Positions 34,739-43,127 of a stretch of 64,000 bases of DNA are shown piece by piece (position 1 is the first letter of the stretch; every line of letters begins with the position of its first letter). The DNA lies in assembly GCF_000384115.1 (NCBI RefSeq), contig NZ_KB913029.1, positions 654,907 through 718,906 on the forward strand. The letters run 5' to 3'. The notes under the pieces were generated by a model that was not told the origin of the DNA, made no database searches, and saw nothing but the letters and a program-made list of their open reading frames with translations. The position numbers and the translations under genes were made by a program. The stretch is from Sporichthya polymorpha DSM 43042 (GTDB lineage: Bacteria > Actinomycetota > Actinomycetes > Sporichthyales > Sporichthyaceae).

Positions 34739-35595
34739 GGGTCTTCCGCCGAGCGCCCGAGGTCCGATCCCCCAACGAAGAACCCCTGCGCTTCACGGAC
34801 TCGGCGTCCACCTACTCCTTCGCCGATGTCGCCGGGCTGGACGAGGTGATCGCCGAGCTGCGGGACATCGTGGACTACCTGGCCGACCCGGCCCGGTTCG
34901 ACCTGCTCGGCGCGCGGGCGCCCACCGGCATCCTGCTGCACGGCGAACCCGGGTGCGGGAAGACCCTGCTCGGGCGGGCGTTGGCCGGCGAGGTCGGCGT
35001 TCCGTTCTACTTCGTCTCTGCCACGAGTTTCGTAGAGCGGTTCGTCGGCCTCGGCGCCTCCCGGGTGCGGGAGCTGTTCGACACCGCCGGCGCGGACGCA
35101 CCCTGCATCGTGTTCCTCGACGAGATCGACGCCGCCGGCCGCCGGCGGAGCGACGGCGCCGGGGACCGGGAGTTCGACCACACCCTCAACCAGCTGCTCG
35201 TCGAGCTCGACGGCTTTCTCGGGGCGACCGGCGTCGTGACCCTGGCAGCCACCAATCGGCTCGAGCTGCTCGATCCGGCATTGGTCCGGCCGGGCCGGTT
35301 CGATCGAAAGATCGCCGTGCCACTCCCTGGTCGGAATGGCCGACTCGCGGTGTTGCGCCTGCACGCGGGCGCACGGCCGTGCGAGCCCGAGGTGGACTGG
35401 TCCCAGGTCGCCGATGCCACGGCGGGGCGCTCCCCCGCCGAGCTGGCCAATCTGGTCAACGAGGCGGCCTTGCTCGCCGCGCGCAGACGGGCGGTCGCGC
35501 TGGCCTGGGCCGACGTCGAGGAGGCGCTGGAACGGCTCGCGCAGAGCCCGACCCGCACCGGGTGCCGTCACTGCGGGGTGAGCGGCGCGGACTGA
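34735..35595 (+). CDS. FtsH-like AAA+ ATPase lacking the protease domain
   Basis: 286 residues. Walker A GEPGCGKT at 70-77, pore motif FVGLGASR near 103-110, Walker B CIVFLDEID at 124-132, and second region of homology with the DPALVRPGRFDR arginine finger near 182-193. This is the FtsH AAA module, but the gene has neither N-terminal membrane helices nor the HEXXH peptidase domain; it ends with a CRHC pair. It may assemble or remodel the three membrane proteins encoded just upstream, as MoxR/CbbQ-type ATPases do for metalloenzymes (inference). Confidence 0.88.
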   Translation: MRVFRRAPEVRSPNEEPLRFTDSASTYSFADVAGLDEVIAELRDIVDYLADPARFDLLGARAPTGILLHGEPGCGKTLLGRALAGEVGVPFYFVSATSFVERFVGLGASRVRELFDTAGADAPCIVFLDEIDAAGRRRSDGAGDREFDHTLNQLLVELDGFLGATGVVTLAATNRLELLDPALVRPGRFDRKIAVPLPGRNGRLAVLRLHAGARPCEPEVDWSQVADATAGRSPAELANLVNEAALLAARRRAVALAWADVEEALERLAQSPTRTGCRHCGVSGAD

Positions 35596-35602
35596 CGGTA
35601 CG

Positions 35603-36580
35603 TCAGGTTCTGGCTCCCGTCGCGGCGCACGAGGCCGCGAGCCGGGCCACCGTCGCGTGAAACTCCGCGATCGTGTCGGCGAGAATCTCCGCCACCGGCC
35701 GGATCCGGTCGATCCGGCCCACCGACTGCCCGGCTCCGGCCAGCGAGGCGTCCATGTCGCCGTCGCGGTAGAGGTCGTCGGCACGGTCGAACTCGGCGAG
35801 GGTCACGACCTGGCCGCACAGCGCCAACGAATGCGCGGTGCGCAGGGCGCGAATGGTCGGCTTGGTGTTCTCGTTGAGCAGCACGGTGTCGGTCTCGGCG
35901 GCCGCCACGAGAGCCGCCTTGTAGTTCGCGTGGACGGGTGACTCCTGCGAGGCCACCAGCGCCGTCCCCATCTGCACGCCCTCGGCGCCCAACGCGAAGG
36001 CCGCCGCCATCGACACGCCGTCCACCACGCCCCCGGCGGCGACGACCGGCAGATCGGTGTTGCTGGTCACCAGGGGCAGCAACACCATGGTCGAGGCGCC
36101 GCCCGGTTGTTTGAATCCGCCGCCCTCACTCCCCTCCACGATGAGGCCGTCGGCCCCGGCCTCCTCGGCGCGCTGCGCCGCGGCGAGCGTGCCGACTACG
36201 TGCAGCACGCGAAAACCCCGTGCTTTGAGCATGGGCAGTACCGGGCGGGGGTCCCCCGCCGAGGTGGTGAGCACTTTCACCCCGGCGGCCTGGACGACGT
36301 CGAGATAGCCGGCCACCTCGATACTGCGGTTGCGCAGCAGGTTCAGCGGCAGGTTCACGCCGAACGGGTTGCCGGTCCGATCCGCCATCGAGGCGACCTC
36401 GGCCGTCATGGCGGCCAGGTCCCCCGAGCCGGCCTCCAGGATGCCGAACCCACCGGCTTCCGACGTCGCCGCCACGAGCTGCGCCCGCGACACCCAACTC
36501 ATCGGCGCCTGCAGGATCGGGATTGCTACCCCGAGCATCTCGGTGACCCGCGTTCGCAGCACGGGAGAAGTTGTCGTCAT
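35603..36580 (-). CDS. Nitronate-monooxygenase-like FMN enzyme (IpdC-like)
   Basis: 325 residues from ATG 36580. FMN TIM barrel of the 2-nitropropane dioxygenase family: PILQAPMSW at the N-terminus, GADGLIVEGSEGGG, and AAGGVVDGVSMAAAFALGAEGVQMGTAL (phosphate site). In steroid catabolism the family member IpdC reduces a CoA thioester ring intermediate; with the CoA-transferase pair and FadD3-like ligase here a comparable role is plausible. Convergent with the AAA gene (seven-base gap). Confidence 0.88.
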   Translation of the reverse strand: MTTTSPVLRTRVTEMLGVAIPILQAPMSWVSRAQLVAATSEAGGFGILEAGSGDLAAMTAEVASMADRTGNPFGVNLPLNLLRNRSIEVAGYLDVVQAAGVKVLTTSAGDPRPVLPMLKARGFRVLHVVGTLAAAQRAEEAGADGLIVEGSEGGGFKQPGGASTMVLLPLVTSNTDLPVVAAGGVVDGVSMAAAFALGAEGVQMGTALVASQESPVHANYKAALVAAAETDTVLLNENTKPTIRALRTAHSLALCGQVVTLAEFDRADDLYRDGDMDASLAGAGQSVGRIDRIRPVAEILADTIAEFHATVARLAASCAATGART

Positions 36581-36722
36581 CGCTCGAGGATTGTCGCGCC
36601 CTGCCGGGTTCCGGAGCGGTCGATGTGCCGACCGACGGAACGCCCGGGCAGGACGCGACCGGGGGATGCCGGACAGTAGACCGCAGGAGAACTCAGTCAG
36701 CAGGCAAGAGAGGAACGGCGTA

Positions 36723-37034
36723 ATGGGCAGGGTGCGGGCATGCGGGGTCGACGATCTGGCGGACGGCGGCTGCATGCAACTGAAGGCAGGCCCGACCATC
36801 GCCCTGTTCCGGGTTGACGGCGAATTCTTCGCTACCGACGACACCTGCACCCACGAGGACTGGTCCCTCGGGGACGACGGCGAAACCGAGGGCTACGAGG
36901 TCATCTGCGCCCTGCACCAGGCTCGGTTCGACGTGCGCACCGGCGAGGCCACCGGCTTCCCCGCCACCGAGCCTTTGAAGACCTACCCGGTCCTGATCGA
37001 CGACGGCCAGGTGTGGGTCGAAATTGGTCAGTGA
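36723..37034 (+). CDS. Rieske-type [2Fe-2S] ferredoxin
   Basis: 103 residues. Cluster ligands Cys42 and His44 (TCTHED) and Cys62 and His65 (CALHQ). Small soluble Rieske ferredoxins carry electrons to ring-hydroxylating dioxygenases, and this is the only one in the window, so it probably serves the oxygenase at 17251-19097, although far away. AGAGGAA precedes the ATG. Divergent from the FMN enzyme gene. Confidence 0.93.
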   Translation: MGRVRACGVDDLADGGCMQLKAGPTIALFRVDGEFFATDDTCTHEDWSLGDDGETEGYEVICALHQARFDVRTGEATGFPATEPLKTYPVLIDDGQVWVEIGQ

Positions 37035-37057
37035 GCAGGTGTAGGCAGCTCATCCCA

Positions 37058-37107
37058 TGACAGCTGACGAAACTTTAACCGTGGGACTTGTCAGGTGACG
37101 AACTTTT
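37058..37107 (+). promoter_or_regulatory. Direct-repeat operator/promoter candidate before TetR-IclR pair
   Basis: Two copies of a TGACAGcTGACGAAaCTTT-like sequence (37058-37076 and 37089-37107), 31 bases apart, i.e. about three helical turns. TTGTCA (37088-37093) with TAGTTT (37113-37118) downstream may form the promoter, although the 19-base spacer is long. A likely binding site for the TetR product. Confidence 0.5.
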
Positions 37108-37124
37108 CGTGCTAGTTTCTGGCA

Positions 37125-37778
37125 ATGAGCGGCGCACGAATGGCGGAACTCCTGTTCGACGAGGCCGATGCGATCAGCACTCGCGAGCGGCTGGTGATTT
37201 CCGCGCTGCAGGCCTTTTCCTCCACCGGCTACGACGGTGTGAGCGTCCGTGAGGTCGAACGGGCCTGCGGGGTCAACCGCGGTCTGATCGCCTACCACTT
37301 CGGATCGAAGGAAGAGCTGTGGCGGGCGTGCATCGACCTGCTGATGGCCAAGTTCCATGAAGAGATGACGAAGTATCGCGGCGTGCTGCGTGTCGTCTCT
37401 CCCGAGGAACGCGCCAAGGTCCTGCTCAAGATCTACGTGAGTTTCGCCAGCAAGCACCCGGAGTTCTTCCGCCTGCTGATCGTGCACGGCGCGGACGAGT
37501 CCAGCCGGATGGAATGGCTGGTCAAAGGTCTCAAGGAGACGCTCAACTTCTTCGGCGAGGTCACCGGATCCTCCTCCGACTCGGTGACCGCCGAGGAAGA
37601 GGCGATGGCCTGCTACCTGTTCCTCGGCGCGGCGTCGACCATTTTCGCCGTCCCCAGTCAGTGCCAGATGCTCTTCGGCGTCGACCCCCGCGACCCCGAG
37701 TTCATCGAACGCTACACCGACGTCGTGGCCTCCTTCGGCTTCTACGACCCCCGCCCCCTCGGAGGTAAACCGTCATGA
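37125..37778 (+). CDS. TetR-family transcriptional regulator
   Basis: 217 residues. HTH at ~35-65 (SVREVERACGVNRGLIAYHF). Its ATG at 37125 lies 18 bases after the direct-repeat promoter region. The IclR gene starts within its stop (ATGA), an unusual coupling of two regulators of different families in one operon. The C-terminal domain resembles TetR_C of AcrR-type proteins. Target unknown; autoregulation is likely. Confidence 0.92.
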   Translation: MSGARMAELLFDEADAISTRERLVISALQAFSSTGYDGVSVREVERACGVNRGLIAYHFGSKEELWRACIDLLMAKFHEEMTKYRGVLRVVSPEERAKVLLKIYVSFASKHPEFFRLLIVHGADESSRMEWLVKGLKETLNFFGEVTGSSSDSVTAEEEAMACYLFLGAASTIFAVPSQCQMLFGVDPRDPEFIERYTDVVASFGFYDPRPLGGKPS

Positions 37779-38512
37779 CTGCCACCACCGCCGTTGAGGA
37801 CTCGATGTCATCCGTGTCCAAGGCCCTGGTCATTCTGGAGGTCATGGCTCTCTCCGACGGCCGAGCCATCGGCGTCTCCGACCTCGCGATGGTCACCGAC
37901 ATGCCCAAGAGCACTGCACACCGCCTGTTGAAGGCGATGGAGCAGCGCGGGTTCGTCGGCCGGACCGGGTCGAAGTACCGGGTCGGCACCCGCTGCCTCC
38001 AGCTGAGTTCGGTGGCCCGCTGGTCCGAGTACGGGATCCTTCTGGAGCACGCCGCACCGGCCATGGAATGGCTCTTCGAGCGCACGGGGGAGACGGTCCA
38101 CCTGGCCGTGCTCGACGGGCCGGACGCGCTCTACCTGGAGAAGGTGAACGGGCGCGGCGGCTGCCGCATGCGGACCAAGGTCGGGATGCGCGTTGCCGCG
38201 AACACCACGGCCATCGGACGCGTCCTCCAGGTGTGCGCTGCAGAACGCGGGGAGCCGGCCCAATTGGGCCGGCAGTCCTGGGCTGCCGGCCTCCGGGCGA
38301 CCGGAGCATTGTCCTGCACTGACACCGTGCAGCCGGCCTTCGCCGGCGTCGCGGCGCCGGTGAGCCTGGTCGGCAGCGACCGGGCGGTGGCCGCCCTCTC
38401 TCTCGACGGCCCGGTGACGCGGTTCAAGCCGGACCAGCACGCCGGCCTGGTCCGGGAGGCGGCCGCCCGCCTGTCGCGTCGCCTGGGTCCCTACCTGGAG
38501 GGCACCGCCTGA
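37775..38512 (+). CDS. IclR-family transcriptional regulator
   Basis: 245 residues. Winged helix (VSDLAMVTDMPKSTAHRLLK) at about 36-56, then the IclR effector domain. A degenerate copy of its 3' part, covering the segment GALSCTDTVQPAFAG to RFKPDQ, lies 320 bases downstream (38623). It is followed by a strong hairpin terminator. Coupled to the TetR gene. May control the importer operon or the Rieske ferredoxin. Confidence 0.92.
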   Translation: MTATTAVEDSMSSVSKALVILEVMALSDGRAIGVSDLAMVTDMPKSTAHRLLKAMEQRGFVGRTGSKYRVGTRCLQLSSVARWSEYGILLEHAAPAMEWLFERTGETVHLAVLDGPDALYLEKVNGRGGCRMRTKVGMRVAANTTAIGRVLQVCAAERGEPAQLGRQSWAAGLRATGALSCTDTVQPAFAGVAAPVSLVGSDRAVAALSLDGPVTRFKPDQHAGLVREAAARLSRRLGPYLEGTA

Positions 38513-38539
38513 GCCGGCGTCCGCTGGACCACACGAGGA

Positions 38540-38575
38540 AATCCCCCTCCGCAGAACGCGGAGGGGGATTCTTTT
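38540..38575 (+). terminator. Rho-independent terminator of the TetR-IclR operon
   Basis: A 13-bp stem AATCCCCCTCCGC / GCGGAGGGGGATT with loop AGAAC, followed by CTTTT, 27 bases after the IclR stop. A near-copy sits at 38785, part of a duplicated block. Confidence 0.88.
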
Positions 38576-38622
38576 GTGTGTCCCGTGTCTGCTCGAGATC
38601 CATCGTGGACCGGCGGGCCAAC

Positions 38623-38752
38623 GGAGCACTGTCCTGCACCCGACACGGTGCAGCCGCCTTCGCGGGAGCCGCCACGGTGAGCCTGGTCGGCAGCGACCGG
38701 GCGGTGACCGCCCTCTCCCCCGACGGCCTCGTATCGCGGTTCAAGCCGGACC
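38623..38752 (+). repeat. Degenerate tandem copy of the IclR gene 3' end
   Basis: About 130 bases match 38303-38435 inside the IclR gene closely, with several small changes; in translation both encode GALSCT...SLVGSDRAV.ALS.DG..RFKPD. Together with the following hairpin (38785) this looks like a duplication of the IclR tail plus its terminator. The copy has no start codon context of its own and is probably not expressed as protein. Confidence 0.8.
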
Positions 38753-38784
38753 GTCGGCCGCCGGGAAGACCACGAAACGAAACA

Positions 38785-38817
38785 GAATCCCCCTCCGCGA
38801 CCCGCGGAGGGGGATTC
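38785..38817 (-). terminator. Hairpin terminator at the end of the importer operon
   Basis: A 14-bp stem GAATCCCCCTCCGC / GCGGAGGGGGATTC with a five-base loop. On the minus strand it is followed by a T-rich stretch (TGTTTCGTTT), so it fits termination of the binding-protein gene that ends at 38842. Nearly the same stem as at 38540. Confidence 0.75.
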
Positions 38818-38841
38818 TCGTGGTCCCTGCTGGCCGAGCCC

Positions 38842-40341
38842 TCAGTCCCCGATGCAGGTGATCTTGCTGCCCTGCGGAGCGGTCCAGCCGTCCGTACCGA
38901 GCTTGGCCACGCTGTAGCAGGGATTGATCGGGGTGGGCTTACCCGCCTGGTAGGTGAGCGGCGGCGTAAGTCCGCCCAGGGTTTCGTTCCTCAGCGACGT
39001 GACGCCCTTGTAGATCATCGCCGAGGTCACCGGTCCACTGCGCGCTTCGGTGGCGACCTTGGCGAGCGCGGCCTCGAAGAGCTTGCCCGCGATCCACCCG
39101 GAGATCGACGACTGGTCCATCGTCTGGCCCGGCGCGTAGCGCTTGGCCGCGTCCTGGAAAGCCTTCGCCGCCGGGAAGTCACTCACCATGAAGGGGACGG
39201 TGGAGGTGCCGAGGTAGATGGGCGCATTGCGCAGGGCTTCATCGCTCGAGGACTGCGCCCCGATCGCGAGCGGAACGGTGGAGAACGGAGGCTTGAAGCC
39301 GAGAGCGTTGCAGCTGCGGACCAGCCGCGAGAGCCCGGAGGCGTCGAGGAACGCGAACACCACCTGACTGTTGTCGGCCTTGAGCGCTTGGCATTCCGCG
39401 GTGTAGTCCGACTGCGTGAGCGACACGGCCTTGTTGAGGCCGGCCTCGACACCCGCGTCCTTCGCGATCTGTGCCCAGTTCTTACTGCTGAGGCCGCAGA
39501 TCGAGGCCTCGACGCAGTAGAGCAGGCCGGCCCGCTTGGCTCCGGCTGCCTGCGCCATCGTCTTGATGGAGCCGACGAGGCTCGGAATCGGCGATCCGCC
39601 TTGCGGGAACATGTAGGTGCTCTGCGTCCACTCCGGCGCGGTCATCTCGCCGCCCACGACGGGAATCTTCGCCTTCTCCGCGGCCGGGCGCATCGCCGCA
39701 CCCGTGATCGGCACCCCGGCGGCGACGATCGCGACGGCCTTCTTGTTGTTGACCAGTTCGTTGAAGTTCGACTGGACCCGGGTGGGGTCGGACGCGTCGT
39801 CCATCGTGTAGAGCACGATGGGATGGCACTGCACCCCGCCCCGGGCGTTGACGTCCTTGACCCACATCTGCAGACCGAGGCGCAACAGGCCGGTGGAGGC
39901 ACCGACGATGCCCGACGCGGCAAGGGTCTGTCCGATGACGATGGGCTCGAGTTGCTTGGTACAGGCGGCCGCGGTGGCCGACGCGGCGTTGGTGGACGTC
40001 CCGGCCGCCGGCTTGGTCTTACCGGTGTTCGCGCTGGTCGATCCGCTCGTCTGGGCCGTGTTCGTGGTCGCCGTCGTGCCGCCCCCCGGGGCGACCGCTC
40101 CCGGGACGGCGGCAGCAGCGTCCGGCGCCCCCACGACTGCGCCGGTCGCGTCCGGCGTCGTCGCCCCGACGGCGGCGTCGGACTCGCCGAGGGCGCCCAG
40201 GCCCGCTTCCTCGACCGAGACCACGCCGCCCTCGGCCTTGACGAGATCGGCCTCCGACTGGCGCGTGCCGCACCCGGCCAGGATCAGGGAGCCGCACACG
40301 ACCAGGGCGGCGATTCCCTTGCTTGACTGCAACTTCATCAT
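38842..40341 (-). CDS. ABC importer substrate-binding lipoprotein (LivK-type), copy 1
   Basis: 499 residues. Signal peptide with lipobox LAGC (Cys24), a long Ala/Thr/Gly-rich linker (~25-125), then a periplasmic-binding-protein (Peripla_BP_6) domain with NARGGVQCHPI and TMDDASDPTRVQSN. It would be lipid-anchored outside the membrane and hand ligand to the permease encoded upstream. GGGAG precedes the ATG. Differs clearly from copies 2 and 3 (54354, 55829), which are close to each other, so the ligands may differ. Confidence 0.9.
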   Translation of the reverse strand: MMKLQSSKGIAALVVCGSLILAGCGTRQSEADLVKAEGGVVSVEEAGLGALGESDAAVGATTPDATGAVVGAPDAAAAVPGAVAPGGGTTATTNTAQTSGSTSANTGKTKPAAGTSTNAASATAAACTKQLEPIVIGQTLAASGIVGASTGLLRLGLQMWVKDVNARGGVQCHPIVLYTMDDASDPTRVQSNFNELVNNKKAVAIVAAGVPITGAAMRPAAEKAKIPVVGGEMTAPEWTQSTYMFPQGGSPIPSLVGSIKTMAQAAGAKRAGLLYCVEASICGLSSKNWAQIAKDAGVEAGLNKAVSLTQSDYTAECQALKADNSQVVFAFLDASGLSRLVRSCNALGFKPPFSTVPLAIGAQSSSDEALRNAPIYLGTSTVPFMVSDFPAAKAFQDAAKRYAPGQTMDQSSISGWIAGKLFEAALAKVATEARSGPVTSAMIYKGVTSLRNETLGGLTPPLTYQAGKPTPINPCYSVAKLGTDGWTAPQGSKITCIGD

Positions 40342-40393
40342 GTCTGGTTGCTCCCTAGGAACGGATCGGCCACGCCCAGCGGAGTGGGACGGT

Positions 40394-42307
40394 TCAAGCG
40401 TTGCTCAGTTCACGCGGACGTTCGCCCAGTGCGATCCGTACCCCGGCCGGGCCCGCCTTGCGTTTGGCGTTCTTCACGGCACCCGTTGCGAGGAGCTTCT
40501 GCACGGCACCCTGGGAGTTGATCGCGGTGAAGATCGCGATCACGCCGAAGCTGATCTGGAGGGCGATGTTCGCGTCCGGGTTGCTGATGTAGTTGGGCAC
40601 GACGTAGAGCAGCACCGGTGCGACGATCGCGACCGTGATGGTGCGGCGCCCCGAGATGGCGAGCACGGCCAGCGCCACCAAGGACTGGATGTACACGAAG
40701 GAGTCCTGGTTGACCGAGCCGAACAGCGAGGCGAGCAACGCCCCACTGACTCCGGCCAGGAACCCGGAAATGCAGAAGACCAGTACTCGAGCCACGTTGA
40801 CGGACAGGCCGAGGGTGACCAAGGCCGTCGGGGAATCCGACAGCCCGCGCAGGAGCCTCCCCATCCGCGACCGTTCGAGCAGGAGGACGAGCGCAACCGC
40901 CGCCACCGCGAAGGCGAGTAGCAGGTAGTAGTACTTCTTGTCGTCGTCGAAGCCGCTGGGACGGCCCGATTCCAGAGCGCCGAAGCCGAACATGAAGCTT
41001 TTGCCGTAGCCGTACTGCGCGACGAAGATGCCGAAGCCCAGCGTGGCCAGCGCCAGATACAGACTGGAGAGTCGGATGGCGGGCACCGCGATGATCAGGG
41101 CGGGCACGACGCAGACCAGGCCGCCGATCAAGACGGCGAGCCCGAACGGCACTCCCCGTCCCAGCATGTGTGCGAACCCGCAGGCTCCGATCGCCGCAAA
41201 GGCGAAGTGGCACAGGGAGATCTGGCCCGAGGTCCGCACCAGCAGATGCAGCGAGACGAAGAGGATGACCTGCGTCAGCGCCTGGTTGTAGGCAGGGAGG
41301 TGGGTCCCCACGAAGCCGAAGTGGGGAATGCCGAGGATGAAGGCGCCGCCGGCGGCATAGGCGAGCAGCCGGGTGCGGGTCCGAATCGCCAGCGGCGCCG
41401 GAGCCGGGACAGACTTGACGACCTGGCCGACCTCGACGAGCTTGTGACGCGGGATCACGAGCAGCCCGATGAACAGCACGATGAACGGCACGGCCAGGTC
41501 GAGGCCCTGGAAGTACTCGTGGGTGCCAACGGCCTTGCTGCCCACCTTCTGTGCCACGCCCACAACCAGGCCGCCCACGAAGGCCAGCGGCAGGCTCTGG
41601 AAACGCCCGATGGTGGCGGCCCCGAACGCCTGGACGACCAAGAGGGTCAGGACGTTGACGTCGAGTTGGGCCTGCGTCGAGGCGAAAAGGATGCCCGAGA
41701 CGGAGGCGAAGCACGACCCGATCACCCAGGCGCTTCGACGAACACGGGCCGGAGCCTGACCGGTCATGTCCAAGAGCTGCGGGTCGTTGACGACCCCGCG
41801 CATCGCGAGCCCGAGTCGGGTCCGCTTGAAGAACAAGGCCAGCCCTACGGCGGACGTCACACCGATGCCGGCAATGATCAGCTGCTCCACCGTGATCCCG
41901 ACCTGCGCCACCGTGAACGCGGTGTCGCGAGGGAGGAACGGGGCGAAGTACTTGCCCTGATCGGTGAAGATCAGGCTGATCGTCGAGCGAATCGCCACCA
42001 GCAGACCGACGGTGCCGACGATCTTGTAGACCGTAGGAACCGGGGACAGCGCGACGGCCAGACGTTCCAGAAGCAGCCCGGCGAGCGGGGCGAACACGAG
42101 CACGACCAGAGCCGCCGCCACCGGCCAGGGCAGACCACGCTCCTGGCGGAGCTCGAAGAATGCATAGGCGCTCGCGGCGCAGACAGCGCCGTGGCTGATG
42201 TTGAACACGCCAGAGGTCTTGTACGTCAGCACCAGGCCCATGGCGCAGATGCCGTAGACCGATCCCGTGACGATCCCGATGACGATGAAAGGAGTCCACT
42301 CGCTCAC
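40394..42307 (-). CDS. Fused LivH-LivM branched-chain-type ABC permease, copy 1
   Basis: 637 residues from GTG 42307, overlapping the previous stop (GTGA). The N-terminal half (~1-290) is LivH-like (GLVLTYKTSGVFNISHGAV) and the C-terminal half (~320-600) LivM-like (RTSGQISLCHFAFAAIGA; LATLGFGIFVAQYGYG). Many membrane helices. LivH and LivM are usually separate genes, and the fusion is repeated at 50103. It should form the channel energised by LivG/LivF (44727, 45551). HAAT systems import amino acids but also aromatic acids and other small acids. Confidence 0.9.
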   Translation of the reverse strand: MSEWTPFIVIGIVTGSVYGICAMGLVLTYKTSGVFNISHGAVCAASAYAFFELRQERGLPWPVAAALVVLVFAPLAGLLLERLAVALSPVPTVYKIVGTVGLLVAIRSTISLIFTDQGKYFAPFLPRDTAFTVAQVGITVEQLIIAGIGVTSAVGLALFFKRTRLGLAMRGVVNDPQLLDMTGQAPARVRRSAWVIGSCFASVSGILFASTQAQLDVNVLTLLVVQAFGAATIGRFQSLPLAFVGGLVVGVAQKVGSKAVGTHEYFQGLDLAVPFIVLFIGLLVIPRHKLVEVGQVVKSVPAPAPLAIRTRTRLLAYAAGGAFILGIPHFGFVGTHLPAYNQALTQVILFVSLHLLVRTSGQISLCHFAFAAIGACGFAHMLGRGVPFGLAVLIGGLVCVVPALIIAVPAIRLSSLYLALATLGFGIFVAQYGYGKSFMFGFGALESGRPSGFDDDKKYYYLLLAFAVAAVALVLLLERSRMGRLLRGLSDSPTALVTLGLSVNVARVLVFCISGFLAGVSGALLASLFGSVNQDSFVYIQSLVALAVLAISGRRTITVAIVAPVLLYVVPNYISNPDANIALQISFGVIAIFTAINSQGAVQKLLATGAVKNAKRKAGPAGVRIALGERPRELSNA

Positions 42308-42810
42308 GGCCGGCACACTCCGCATCGGCGCAGTCCGGCCTCGGCCAGCGCGCTCTCCGACACCGGCCGCACGTCCTTACCGGCGATGAGCAGACACCCG
42401 GCGCGGTGGGCCCGCGTCATCGCGGACCCGACGAGGAGCTCGTTGCCGAGGTCCTCCACGGAGACCGCCCGAACCGGATAGGCGAGGTACACCCGCGGCA
42501 GGAGCATCGCCCGGGCGGCCCGTACCTGACGGAAACCGGCCGCCAGCCAGACCATGGGTCCGAGGCCGGACACAGCGAGCGAGGCAATCCCGACCACGAG
42601 CCAGATCTCCTGGTCACGCAGGGCAGACTCGCCGCTGGCCATCCACCAACAGACCCCAATGCCGATCAGGCCCAGAGCGGCAGGGATCGCGGCCCTGCGC
42701 CGGTCCACGGCAGTCCAGGGCGACGGCTCGTCGATCCTCGCCACCGGCAACACGGCCTGGGGGCGGCGGCGGGCGACCATGGCTCGCGCCGGAGCCGCGG
42801 TTGCGCTCAT
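42304..42810 (-). CDS. Small two-helix membrane protein of the importer module, paralogue A
   Basis: 168 residues: basic N-terminus, two helices (about 45-60 and 70-92), then a cytoplasmic-type domain ending ALAEAGLRRCGVCRP. The paralogue at 52034 ends with the same kind of CG.C pair and shares the segment ...RAHR..CLL..GK..RPV. No known family recognised. ATGA overlap with the gene upstream and GTGA with the permease; the arrangement points to a permease accessory subunit. Redox or metal function of the two cysteines is possible. Confidence 0.72.
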   Translation of the reverse strand: MSATAAPARAMVARRRPQAVLPVARIDEPSPWTAVDRRRAAIPAALGLIGIGVCWWMASGESALRDQEIWLVVGIASLAVSGLGPMVWLAAGFRQVRAARAMLLPRVYLAYPVRAVSVEDLGNELLVGSAMTRAHRAGCLLIAGKDVRPVSESALAEAGLRRCGVCRP

Positions 42811-43127
42811 GAGCGGTGACGCGCGCCGGCGCCGGCCTCAGCGCGACCGCCGGAACGATCCACATCGAGGCGGTTCAGATGACCGTTGAGCTCCCTCAAC
42901 TCGCGCCATTCGTCGCGTAGGTCGGCGGACAGCCACAGCGCGGCGCCCAGCCCGAGCAGAAAGATGCCCAGCAATCCGGCGGAGATGACGTAGGGAATCT
43001 GCCCGGCGACGTGCGAGGTGCCCGAGGTCCCCACCCAGCCGAGGAGAAGCACGAGGAGGCCGGCGACCACGCTCAGGACCGCGCCAGAGCGGTCCCACTG
43101 GGTCCGGACGTACTTGATCAGGTCCAC
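42807..43127 (-). CDS. Small two-helix membrane protein of the importer module, paralogue B
   Basis: 106 residues from GTG 43127, chosen because the paralogue at 52574 starts at the same aligned place (VDLIKYVRTQWDR versus MEILTLLRAQWDR). Two helices (about 14-32 and 42-63), then LWLSADLRDEWREL and a basic tail. It overlaps the end of the secreted-protein gene. Always next to the secreted protein and the CG.C protein in both modules, suggesting one complex. Confidence 0.72.
   Translation of the reverse strand: MDLIKYVRTQWDRSGAVLSVVAGLLVLLLGWVGTSGTSHVAGQIPYVISAGLLGIFLLGLGAALWLSADLRDEWRELRELNGHLNRLDVDRSGGRAEAGAGARHRS

Noticed and set aside
34735-35595. Annotation as the FtsH protease
   Set aside because: The AAA module is FtsH-like, but the HEXXH peptidase domain and the N-terminal membrane helices are absent, and the gene ends cleanly without them.
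38578-40326. A plus-strand open frame continuing from the duplicated IclR tail over the LivK gene
   Set aside because: Beyond the duplicated 130 bases it is just antisense of the LivK gene, and the hairpin at 38785 interrupts it.
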